NCBI GenBank assembly: GCA_964447155.1
Contig: CAYURM010000045.1
Location: 1-25,513 of the forward strand
Source: SMBSF63 sp034003545
GTDB lineage: Bacteria; Chloroflexota; Anaerolineae; Anaerolineales; Anaerolineaceae
DNA length: 25,513 nt
Direction of reading: 5' to 3'
Position numbers and translations under genes: made by a program
Shown: positions 1-6,720 of the stretch, one piece after another
Position numbering within the stretch: the first letter of the stretch is position 1
Layout: every line of letters begins with the position of its first letter
The notes under the pieces: generated by a model
Told to the model about the DNA's origin: nothing
The model's input: only the letters and a program-made list of their open reading frames with translations
Database searches by the model: none

Positions 1-87
1 TAGTGGAGATCTAGTGTCGATCAACTATTCTTTTGTTAAACTGTCAGGTGGCTAGGATCTTTTTTTGTTTGGGGGTATTAAAACTGT

Positions 88-116
88 GAGCGCCGGGGAC
101 GCCGACCCCGGCGCTC
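88..116. terminator. Strong GC hairpin, possible terminator of a gene left of the window
   Basis: An 11-bp perfect stem (88-98 pairs with 106-116) closes a 7-nt loop. The tail on the + strand is TTCATT, so the U-tract is weak. An open + strand frame without a start ends at a TAG at 53-55, about 30 bases before the hairpin, so it may be the 3' end of an upstream gene. Too little of that frame is present to call it. Confidence 0.4.
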
Positions 117-153
117 TTCATTAAGGAGGAGAAAAAGAAGAGAAGTCGCTCTT

Positions 154-167
154 TGCTTATATAAGCA
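154..167. repeat. Perfect 14-bp AT-rich palindrome
   Basis: TGCTTATATAAGCA is its own reverse complement. It lies in a gene-free stretch (1-279) that otherwise holds only the hairpin at 88-116 and AT-rich sequence. It could be an operator, but no adjacent start codon makes this specific. Confidence 0.3.
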
Positions 168-279
168 TAATAGCAAAAATGGAGCAACTTTACTTGACGC
201 TAACTATACGATTACCCTACGATTTGGATTAAATAACCGTTTTAATGACCGAAAAAAGAAAATTGGTTGCTGCGGAGGG

Positions 280-408
280 TTAGAAACGCACAGTGGAGAG
301 CAGCATGGAGAGGATGATGATGATTGCTACCGCCGCAAACAGGATTTGCTGGGTGCGCTGGCTTTTTTGCTGCCGCCGGTTGGGTTTTTGGTTTTTTGAT
401 TTTGTCAT
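280..408 (-). CDS. Small single-pass membrane protein (42 aa), unknown function
   Basis: This short frame runs from ATG (complement of 406-408) to TAA (complement of 280-282). AGGTGA lies about seven bases upstream of the start. The product begins with a very basic, Gln/Asn/Lys/Arg-rich segment of about 20 residues (MTKSKNQKPNRRQQ). A hydrophobic segment follows (ILFAAVAIIIILSMLL, residues 22-37) and the chain ends STVRF. This is a cytoplasmic basic tail plus one membrane helix, a layout I associate with small unannotated proteins of Chloroflexota. An extended -10 motif (TGGTAAAAT) lies upstream near 434-442 on the same strand. A longer overlapping minus-strand frame (242-442) lacks a ribosome binding site and a plausible composition, so I prefer this one. 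The function is unknown. Confidence 0.6.
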   Translation of the reverse strand: MTKSKNQKPNRRQQKSQRTQQILFAAVAIIIILSMLLSTVRF

Positions 409-444
409 TTTTTTCACCTGAATCCGGTATGTATTTTACCATGA

Positions 445-592
445 AGTCAAGTTGTCCTGGCGACGAAACCGTTTTGGGGGAGCAGTCAAACGATGCAGCA
501 ATGATCGTTCGACCACCGGCTCCGGCTTCGACCCCAAAGGGGCAAGTGCAAGCTCAGCCTGCGCAGTGGGGGGTGAAACCCTCGTAATGACA
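445..592. repeat. Structured, MITE/REP-like element
   Basis: The two ends are imperfect inverted repeats: TTGTCCTGGCGACGAAAC on the + strand near 451, and TTGTCATTACGAGGGTTTC on the - strand near 591. The interior is full of short dyads, such as AACGAT...ATCGTT and CCCCAAAGGGG. The TGTCATTxCGAG end resembles a dispersed palindromic repeat common in environmental bacterial genomes. No gene is convincing inside it. Copy number cannot be tested from this window. Confidence 0.35.
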
Positions 593-615
593 AAATCGCC
601 GGATTATGGGTTGTT

Positions 616-1230
616 TTAATAGCTGTTGTAATGTTGAAGCACAAGATCTGCGTAGGTGTAGCCGGAGTCGCGCGGGCCGTAGGCGCGCAGTCCTTCCCGT
701 ATACTGCCTTTGGTCTGGATCAAACCGGCCAGTAGTTGGGTACCATAGGACACATTGAACTGCGGATTGAATAACTCCTGCATACTGGGACGGTCGGCAA
801 AGCAGGGGCCATTGATGCACATAAAGGTAGCGGCCAGCCCGTCACGCGGCATGACCTGCATCAGACCGATCGCACCGGAGCGGGAGACGGCCTGCGGGTC
901 GCCCACGCTTTCCTGCAGCATGACCGCAGCGATCAGCTTCGGTTCAAGCCCGTTTTGACGGGCGCTGCTCTCGATCACCGCGCACCACTGGCGCACGGAA
1001 GCGGGAAAATTGACAGGCAGGGAGCAGGCAATGGCGTCCTGCATATCTGCTGGCTGGTCAGGCTGGGCTGGCTGGGCAGCTGCGTTTTGTGCAACGGGCT
1101 GCAGGATATTCTGGAAAATGGCCTGAGATTGTGGATCTGTCTGCGGGCGGGCAACCATACCGGTCAGGAAGATGATTGCCAGGCTGCCGACGATGAACCC
1201 GGGAAAAATAGCTTTTGTTGCGCCGTACAT
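616..1230 (-). CDS. Membrane-anchored lytic transglycosylase (SLT domain)
   Basis: The product is 204 residues. An N-terminal membrane anchor lies at about residues 8-27, followed by a Gln/Ala/Pro-rich spacer (about 30-65) and a C-terminal SLT lysozyme-like domain from about residue 75. The catalytic Glu is E107 in LQES, followed by the family motif GLMQVMP (122-128) and the C-terminal AYGPRDSGYTYADLVLQHY helix region. Such enzymes cleave the MurNAc-GlcNAc bond of peptidoglycan on the outer face of the membrane, forming 1,6-anhydro ends. The start is supported by TGAGGT upstream of the ATG and by a good promoter (1268-1296). Cysteines at about 69, 83, 137 and 142 could form disulfides. The exact subfamily and biological role are not resolved. 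Confidence 0.88.
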   Translation of the reverse strand: MYGATKAIFPGFIVGSLAIIFLTGMVARPQTDPQSQAIFQNILQPVAQNAAAQPAQPDQPADMQDAIACSLPVNFPASVRQWCAVIESSARQNGLEPKLIAAVMLQESVGDPQAVSRSGAIGLMQVMPRDGLAATFMCINGPCFADRPSMQELFNPQFNVSYGTQLLAGLIQTKGSIREGLRAYGPRDSGYTYADLVLQHYNSY

Positions 1231-1261
1231 GATTACCTCATTTTGAGTAGATGGTTTCGTT

Positions 1262-1296
1262 TGTTCTATTATAGGTCAAATGTTCTATTAATGCAA
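1262..1296 (-). promoter_or_regulatory. Sigma70-type promoter of the transglycosylase with a 10-bp direct repeat
   Basis: On the minus strand TTGCAT (1291-1296) and TATAAT (1268-1273) are separated by 17 bases. A 10-base direct repeat, TGTTCTATTA on the + strand, occurs at 1262-1271 and 1281-1290, a 19-bp period, covering the -10 and the spacer. That arrangement would suit a repressor or activator binding two sites on nearly the same helix face. Confidence 0.65.
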
Positions 1297-1343
1297 GCAA
1301 GTGGAGAGTGAATCCTTTCATTGTTTTGTCTTCCTCACCCCCG

Positions 1344-1380
1344 CCCTCGCTCCCCCGCCTGCGGCGCGGGGGAGCGAGGG
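1344..1380. repeat. 15-bp GC-rich hairpin, REP-like
   Basis: A perfect 15-bp stem (1344-1358 with 1366-1380) encloses a 7-nt loop. It has no U-tract on either side, so it is not a typical intrinsic terminator. It lies in the 393-base gap (1231-1623) between the divergent transglycosylase and dnaE genes. The same gap holds a 12-bp palindrome, AATCTTAAGATT (1457-1468), and the dnaE promoter. I see no gene in the gap. Confidence 0.45.
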
Positions 1381-1495
1381 ACGTAACTCAAATTCATTCC
1401 TTCAATTATATCGGGGCGGCGGCCTGCAGGGACTTCCCCAATCTTAAAAAAACCAAAATCTTAAGATTAAAGTTTTTCTTCCTGACAGTCCTGCG

Positions 1496-1504
1496 TGCTA
1501 TAAT
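1496..1504 (+). promoter_or_regulatory. Extended -10 promoter candidate for dnaE
   Basis: TGCTATAAT is a perfect TATAAT preceded by TGn, with no strong -35. It lies about 120 bases upstream of the dnaE ATG, on the correct strand. Confidence 0.5.
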
Positions 1505-1623
1505 CATTTTAGCAACATCCGTTCTATGAATACCCACAGGGTGTGATGACAAAACGTTTCCCGAAGCGATGGGACGCGGTGTGGTACGCGAAAAAAATTA
1601 CTGTTTGAAGGTTGCTACTATTC

Positions 1624-4600
1624 ATGTCTTTTGTTCATTTGCATGTCCACTCACAATATTCCATTCTTGATGGTTTCAGCGATCTCAAGAAGCTGGTTGC
1701 GCGCGCCAAAGATCATGAGATGCCTGCCGTAGCCCTCACGGATCACGGCACCATGTTTGGCGTCGTTGATTTTTTCAATGCGGCCAATGCGGTGGGGGTC
1801 AAGCCGATCATCGGTCTGGAGGCCTATCTTTCGCCGCGCGGGATGACAGACCGTGATCCCAAATATGACAAACGCGCCAATCATGTTTTGCTGCTGGCCG
1901 AAAACCAGACCGGCTATCTGAATTTACTGGAGATTGCCAGCGCATCCCAACTGGAAGGCTTTTATTACAAGCCGCGTATTGACCATGCCTATCTGGCCGA
2001 TCACGCTGAAGGGTTGATCTGTACGTCTGCCTGCATGGCCGGTGAAATCCCCCGTGCGATTCTGGAGGAAGGTGAAAAATCGGCCATCCAGAAGCTGGAC
2101 TGGTATTTCAACGTTTTTGGGCGGGAACGCTTCTTCCTGGAGCTGCAGCGTCATAATATTGATGATCTGGAGAAAGCCAACCAGGCTTTGCTGCGGTTGG
2201 GCAAACGGTATGATGCGCAGTTTGTGGCGACCAATGATGTCCATTATGTCGATCAGGGAGATGCCAAATATCAGGATATTTTGCTTGCCATTCAGACCGG
2301 TGCCCTGATCAGCGACCCGTACCGGATGAAGATGAATGACGACAGCTATTTCCTGCGCAGCCCGGCACAGATGGCGGCCCTGTTTGCGGATATTCCCCAG
2401 GCGCTGCCCACCACGCTGGAGATTGCCGAACGCTGCAATGTTGACCTGGGGAAGACGGGCTACCATTTGCCGCTGTTTGATGTTCCGGAAGGGTATACGG
2501 TTCCGTCGTATCTGCGCATGCTGTGTGACGAAGGGGTGGATCGCAAATATGGCAGCCATGCCAGGGATGAAGAAGTGCAGCAGCGTCTTGAATATGAACT
2601 GGGGGTGATCAATGAAATGGGCTTTGATGCCTACTTCCTCATCACCTGGGACTTGTGCCGGCATGCAAGCGAACTGGGCATCTGGTACAACGCGCGCGGT
2701 TCGGCTGCCGGTTCTCTGGTGGCCTATGCTCTTGACATCACCAATGTCGAGCCTCTCGGTCACGGCCTGCTTTTTGAACGTTTTCTTAATCCAGCGCGCA
2801 TCAGCATGCCGGATATTGACCTGGATTTTCAGGATGACCGCCGGGCGGATATTATGCAGTATTGCGCTGACAAATACGGCGCTGATCGTGTTTCGCAGAT
2901 CATCACTTTCGGCACCATGGGGGCCAAGGCTGCCATCCGTGACGTGGGGCGGGTGAAGGATATTCCGCTTTCCGAGGTAGACCGCGTTGCCAAACTGATC
3001 CCTGGCAACCCTGGCATGACCATTGCGAAAGCGTTTGAGGTCTCCCCAGAGCTTAAAGAAATGCGTGATACGTATGATTATCTGCGTGATCTGCTGGATA
3101 CGGCCCAGCAGATGGAGGGCGCCATTCGCAATGCCGGCACCCATGCCTGCGGCGTGATCATTACCGATGTGCCGATTACCAAATATGCTCCCCTGCACCG
3201 CCCGACCAGCAACTCGGATGATTCGCCGATCAAGGCGGTTGCCCAGTTCGAAATGGCGGTGGTGGATGCGCTGGGTTTGTTAAAGGTTGATTTCCTTGGG
3301 TTGTCTACTTTGACAATCATGCAAAGGGCTTGTGCCCTGATCGAAAAACGGCACGGCATCCGCTATACCCTGGAAAACATTCCTCTCGACGACCCCGAGA
3401 CCTATAAATTTATGGGTGAAGGCCACACAGCGGGCGTCTTCCAGCTGGAAGGCAGCGGCATGACCCGCTATCTGATGCAGATGAAACCTCAAAATCTGGA
3501 TAATATTATCGCTATGGTGGCGCTATACCGCCCCGGGCCGCTGGGGTTCATCCCGGATTATATTCGCCGCATGCACGGCGAAGAGAAAGCCGTATATGCC
3601 CATCCCAAGCTGGAACCGATCTTTAATGAAACCTACGGCATCCCGATCTATCAAGAGCAGATCATGTTTGCCGCCATGGATCTGGCAAATTATACGGCTT
3701 CTGAGGCGGACGGGCTGCGCAAGGCGATTGCCAAGAAGAAAAAGAAAGATATTGAAAAGCATCGCAAGCAGTTTATTGAAGGCGCGGTGCAGAACGATAT
3801 CGAGCGCAAAATTGCGGAGCAGATTTTCATTGACTGGGAAAATTTTGCCCGCTACGGTTTCAACAAAAGCCATGCTGCGGATTATGGGGTCATCGCCGTA
3901 GAGACGGCGTACCTGAAGGCGCATTACACGGTTGAATACATGACCGCCCTGCTTTCGGCTTCCAAAAACGACTCCGGCAAGGTAGCTTTTTATGCCGCGG
4001 ACTGCCAGAGCATGGGTATTGCAGTTTTGCCGCCGGACATCAATCACAGTGATTGGGATTTCAGCATCGAAGACCGTGAGGATGGTTCTGCGGTGATCCG
4101 GTTTGGCATGGGGGCGGTGAAAAATGTAGGACAGGGGCCGGTCAATACCATTCTGGAGGCGCGCGCCGAGGGAGGCGTTTTCAAAGACCTGGCAGACCTG
4201 GTCAACCGGGTGGATCTGCGTCATGTGGGCAAGCGCGCTCTCGAAAGCCTGATCCGGGTGGGGGCGCTGGATGCTTTTGGGCCGCGGCCGGCGATTTTGA
4301 TGATTATGGAAAGCCTGACCGCACTCAGCGCCAGTCATTTCAAGGCGGCGGAAAGCGGTCAATTGAGCTTTTTTGGAGAAATGACGGGCGTGCAGGATGA
4401 AATTCACCTGCCGATTGTTGATATGATCGATCAGCGCGAGCAGCTGGAGTGGGAAAAAGAATTGCTGGGCCTGTATGTGTCGGATCATCCCCTTTCTCCG
4501 TACATGGGACTGCTTAAAAGCAAGGTGACCCACCTTCTCGGCCAATTGGGAGAGGTAGGGAACAAGAAGCCGGTTACCGTGGCGGGAATGGTCGTGCGGC

Positions 4601-5652
4601 TGCGCCGTCACCAGACCAAAAAAGGTGACCCAATGGCATTTGTGACCATTGAGGATATTCAGGGCGCCCTGGATCTGGTTGTTTTCCCGCGCGTCTGGGC
4701 GCAGTACAATGGACTGCTCAAGGTAGATAATTTGATCCTGGTACGCGGCAAGGTGGATGCGGATGGTTCAGACCCGAAGGTGCTGGCTGACCAGATTGAA
4801 TTGATTTCCCTCGATGAGGCTGATCCCGCCCCGGCGGATGGGATTGTTCAGGACCGCTTGCTGGAAATGCCTGACAGTGTGGAGCTGTTCTCCTTGCCGC
4901 CGCTGGATTTGGACGGTTTTGATGTGGATGCAGAGCCGGATTTTGAGGACGATGACGATGAGGATGACGACGAGCCGCAGGCAAGGACGACGCCGGTTTG
5001 CCACGTAGTGCCTGATGAAGCGCCAACGCCTGAAGCGGCTTCTTATTCGTCCCCGCCCCCCGTGCAGCCGCAGGCAGTGCCGGTACATCGGGTGGCTGAG
5101 CCGGATGATCCTTTTGGAGAAGGCCCGCCCATGCCGGATGATTGGGTGGTTGCCCCGCGGCCGGAGCGATTCAACAACCCGCCGCCAGCGGAGTCAAAAG
5201 ACTCGTCGCAGGCTGTCCAGAAAAAAACGGTAGACCCGGTGGCGGAAAAACCGGTGGAAGCTCCCCCCGTGTCAGATCCTGGGCGTTCAAAGGAATTCAA
5301 ATTGCCGCCTTATATTGTTCCGCCAGATGCAGCTACCGTCCCGCCAAATGGGGGGCAGGGCACCGGGATGACGCTGCGAATGAAGAAAAAGGCGGATAAT
5401 CCGCGCATGGTGACGGTGATCCTGCATCCCTGTGGTGACAAGGTGCGAGACCAGCGCCGCTTGCAGCGCTTGCATGGACTGCTGCGTTCGTGTCCCGGGT
5501 TAGACCGCTTCTCCTTGATGATCCACGAGGGGGGAAAAGATTATCTGGTGGAGTTCCCCAACAGTACGACGGGGATCAGTACCGAGATGCTGCGCAAATT
5601 AAGCGCGATCATCGGGGAAGACAATGTGCGTGTGACGCCGGTGAAGGGGTAG
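1624..5652 (+). CDS. dnaE: DNA polymerase III subunit alpha
   Basis: This is the replicative polymerase catalytic subunit, 1342 residues from ATG 1624. A TTG at 1612 in the same frame directly abuts the GAAGG and gives a non-family N-terminus, so it is rejected. The N-terminal PHP domain keeps metal-ligand motifs (HLHVHS at residues 5-10, TDHG at 39-42, TNDVHY later). This suggests a metal-binding PHP domain rather than the degenerate E. coli type. The polymerase palm carries PDIDLDF (396-402, catalytic D399 and D401) and the third Asp in KVDFLGL (D556). Helix-hairpin-helix and OB-fold regions follow (about 983-1030). Residues about 1059-1255 are an acidic, then Pro-rich low-complexity linker. 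A small C-terminal domain ends the chain (about 1260-1342). The gene is monocistronic, with a terminator 66 bases after the stop. Confidence 0.97.
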   Translation: MSFVHLHVHSQYSILDGFSDLKKLVARAKDHEMPAVALTDHGTMFGVVDFFNAANAVGVKPIIGLEAYLSPRGMTDRDPKYDKRANHVLLLAENQTGYLNLLEIASASQLEGFYYKPRIDHAYLADHAEGLICTSACMAGEIPRAILEEGEKSAIQKLDWYFNVFGRERFFLELQRHNIDDLEKANQALLRLGKRYDAQFVATNDVHYVDQGDAKYQDILLAIQTGALISDPYRMKMNDDSYFLRSPAQMAALFADIPQALPTTLEIAERCNVDLGKTGYHLPLFDVPEGYTVPSYLRMLCDEGVDRKYGSHARDEEVQQRLEYELGVINEMGFDAYFLITWDLCRHASELGIWYNARGSAAGSLVAYALDITNVEPLGHGLLFERFLNPARISMPDIDLDFQDDRRADIMQYCADKYGADRVSQIITFGTMGAKAAIRDVGRVKDIPLSEVDRVAKLIPGNPGMTIAKAFEVSPELKEMRDTYDYLRDLLDTAQQMEGAIRNAGTHACGVIITDVPITKYAPLHRPTSNSDDSPIKAVAQFEMAVVDALGLLKVDFLGLSTLTIMQRACALIEKRHGIRYTLENIPLDDPETYKFMGEGHTAGVFQLEGSGMTRYLMQMKPQNLDNIIAMVALYRPGPLGFIPDYIRRMHGEEKAVYAHPKLEPIFNETYGIPIYQEQIMFAAMDLANYTASEADGLRKAIAKKKKKDIEKHRKQFIEGAVQNDIERKIAEQIFIDWENFARYGFNKSHAADYGVIAVETAYLKAHYTVEYMTALLSASKNDSGKVAFYAADCQSMGIAVLPPDINHSDWDFSIEDREDGSAVIRFGMGAVKNVGQGPVNTILEARAEGGVFKDLADLVNRVDLRHVGKRALESLIRVGALDAFGPRPAILMIMESLTALSASHFKAAESGQLSFFGEMTGVQDEIHLPIVDMIDQREQLEWEKELLGLYVSDHPLSPYMGLLKSKVTHLLGQLGEVGNKKPVTVAGMVVRLRRHQTKKGDPMAFVTIEDIQGALDLVVFPRVWAQYNGLLKVDNLILVRGKVDADGSDPKVLADQIELISLDEADPAPADGIVQDRLLEMPDSVELFSLPPLDLDGFDVDAEPDFEDDDDEDDDEPQARTTPVCHVVPDEAPTPEAASYSSPPPVQPQAVPVHRVAEPDDPFGEGPPMPDDWVVAPRPERFNNPPPAESKDSSQAVQKKTVDPVAEKPVEAPPVSDPGRSKEFKLPPYIVPPDAATVPPNGGQGTGMTLRMKKKADNPRMVTVILHPCGDKVRDQRRLQRLHGLLRSCPGLDRFSLMIHEGGKDYLVEFPNSTTGISTEMLRKLSAIIGEDNVRVTPVKG

Positions 5653-5717
5653 CGGCTGGGGATTGGTTGATTGGTCAATCAGAGATCCAGCAGTCTTCTG
5701 ATCATACTTATAGAGTG

Positions 5718-5753
5718 GCTCTCCTGCAAAAAAACATGCAGGAGAGCATTTTT
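5718..5753 (+). terminator. Intrinsic terminator of dnaE
   Basis: An 11-bp perfect stem (5718-5728 with 5737-5747) has an A-rich 8-nt loop and is followed by CATTTTTA. It lies just after the dnaE stop. Confidence 0.85.
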
Positions 5754-5793
5754 ATCTCGTCTATTGACGCTCCAGATATTGACAAATTAGGTA

Positions 5794-5822
5794 TTGACAA
5801 AAAGTAATTAGTGGTGTATGAT
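5794..5822 (+). promoter_or_regulatory. Consensus-like promoter of padR, with a possible PadR operator
   Basis: TTGACA (5794-5799) and TATGAT (5817-5822) are separated by exactly 17 bases. TGT-N9-ACA (5815-5829) overlaps the -10. PadR proteins commonly bind ATGT/ACAT dyads at their own promoters, so autorepression is plausible. The dyad is short and the operator assignment is an inference. Confidence 0.75.
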
Positions 5823-5859
5823 GAAGACATGATCAAGATAATGAAAATAAGGAGTGATA

Positions 5860-6255
5860 ATGTATGGAAACCATAGACGTTCACCGCGAGGCGGTGGCGG
5901 ACACCGGGGGATGGGGCGGCCACACGGGCAATCCCGGATCAAACTGGTTCAGCCGGCCTTGATGGTCTTGCTGGAAAATGGGCCGCTGCATGGTTATGCC
6001 CTGATAGAAAAATTATCTGAAACCTTTTCCATTTCTGTGAACAATCCCAACCAGGTTTATCGGGCTTTACGCAGCCTGGAAGGGCTGGGCGCGATTGGAT
6101 CGAGTTGGGATGACGATGAAAGTCAGGGTCCCCCGCGGCGGGTGTATCAGTTGACGGATGATGGCAGAGAGTTACTGGATTTTCAGATCAAGGATCTGCA
6201 AGAAACGCGCAGTGTATTGAATCGTGTGCTGGAAGCACATGAAAAAACCGCCTGA
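5860..6255 (+). CDS. PadR-family transcriptional regulator
   Basis: The product is 131 residues. After a Gly/Arg/His-rich N-terminal tail (residues 3-25), a PadR winged helix-turn-helix begins: QPALMVLLENGPLHGYALIE, then the recognition region NQVYRALRSLEGLGAI. The wing PRRVYQLTDDGRELL follows, and a C-terminal helix probably dimerises. AAGGAG sits five bases before ATG 5860. A GTG at 5854 in the same frame overlaps that Shine-Dalgarno and is unlikely to be used. PadR proteins are ligand- or stress-responsive repressors that usually control their own operon. The gene directly precedes the small DUF5320-type gene (40-base gap), so the two probably form one transcript. The inducer is unknown. 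The His/Gly-rich tail might bind metal, but that is speculation. Confidence 0.9.
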   Translation: MYGNHRRSPRGGGGHRGMGRPHGQSRIKLVQPALMVLLENGPLHGYALIEKLSETFSISVNNPNQVYRALRSLEGLGAIGSSWDDDESQGPPRRVYQLTDDGRELLDFQIKDLQETRSVLNRVLEAHEKTA

Positions 6256-6295
6256 GTTGGGCGGTACCATGATCAACCACAAAAAGGAGGCGATT

Positions 6296-6562
6296 ATGCC
6301 TGGTGGAGATAAAACAGGGCCGCAGGGGGATGGCCCGCTGACAGGACGACAGGCTGGATATTGCAGCGGCGATGACCAGCCCGGATATGGACGCCCAGGG
6401 TTTGGGCGCAGAGCTTTTGGGTTCGGCCGCCAGCGCCGCCGCGGATTCTGGCCGGCGCAGGATCAGGACGCTGGCGAAAGAAGTTCGCTGCTGCAGGAAG
6501 TACGGGACTTGAAAGAGATGGTCTCGGGCTTGCAGAAGAAAGTGGACAAGTTTGGAAAGTAG
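6296..6562 (+). CDS. DUF5320-type small protein
   Basis: The product is 88 residues, with a very strong ribosome binding site (AAAAAGGAGG, 6281-6290) before ATG 6296. The N-terminus, MPGGDKTGPQGDGPLTGRQA followed by GYC, is the hallmark of the DUF5320 family. The middle is Gly/Phe/Arg-rich (GYGRPGFGRRAFGFGRQRRR). The last 25 residues form a heptad-like helix (LLQEVRDLKEMVSGLQKKV), probably a short coiled coil. The family is of unknown function and, as I recall, often lies near dinitrogenase iron-molybdenum-type or metal-handling genes in anaerobes. Here it follows padR and is probably its regulated target. Only one Cys is present. Confidence 0.8.
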   Translation: MPGGDKTGPQGDGPLTGRQAGYCSGDDQPGYGRPGFGRRAFGFGRQRRRGFWPAQDQDAGERSSLLQEVRDLKEMVSGLQKKVDKFGK

Positions 6563-6579
6563 CGCCTGACACGCATAAA

Positions 6580-6617
6580 AATCCCCACAGCCGAATCGGC
6601 TGTGGGGATTGCTTTTT
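6580..6617. terminator. Bidirectional intrinsic terminator between DUF5320 gene and lysS
   Basis: A 14-bp perfect stem (6580-6593 with 6597-6610) has a 3-nt loop. On the + strand it is followed by GCTTTTTT. On the - strand the stem runs into TTTTTATG. It can therefore end both convergent transcripts. Confidence 0.88.
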
Positions 6618-6628
6618 TAAAGTCAAAG

Positions 6629-6714
6629 CCTTCGGCAGGCTCAGGCAGCGGCCTTCGGCAGGCTCAGGCAGCGGCCTTCGGCAGGCCCAGGCAGCGGCAC
6701 TGGACAGGCTCAGG
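6629..6714. repeat. Tandem 23-bp repeats (about 3.7 copies)
   Basis: Copies lie at 6629-6651, 6652-6674 (identical) and 6675-6697 (one T-to-C change), with a degenerate partial copy at 6698-6714. The unit begins CCTTCGGCAGGCTCAGG. This core resembles a dispersed element common in environmental genomes (CTTCGxCAGGCTCAG). There are no spacers, so this is not a CRISPR array. The repeats sit just 3' of lysS, outside the coding frame. Confidence 0.85.
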
Positions 6715-6720
6715 TGAAAT

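Noticed and set aside
194..223. TTGACG-N18-TACGAT, promoter-like on the + strand
   Set aside because: No + strand gene follows for more than 1.3 kb, and the hexamers are only moderate matches.
242..442. 66-codon minus-strand frame overlapping the small membrane gene
   Set aside because: Low-complexity composition and no Shine-Dalgarno. The frame at 280-408 has both a good start and a membrane helix.
324..587. 87-codon + strand frame
   Set aside because: It crosses the MITE-like element and an opposite-strand gene, and no initiation signal is present.
1612..1614. TTG as the dnaE start
   Set aside because: The GAAGG is directly adjacent, leaving no spacing. The ATG at 1624 gives the family N-terminus.
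1924..4611. Long open frames antisense to dnaE
   Set aside because: They are shadows of a strongly conserved gene, with no ribosome binding site or recognisable domains.
6629..6714. CRISPR array
   Set aside because: The repeats are directly adjacent with no spacers, and no cas genes are present.
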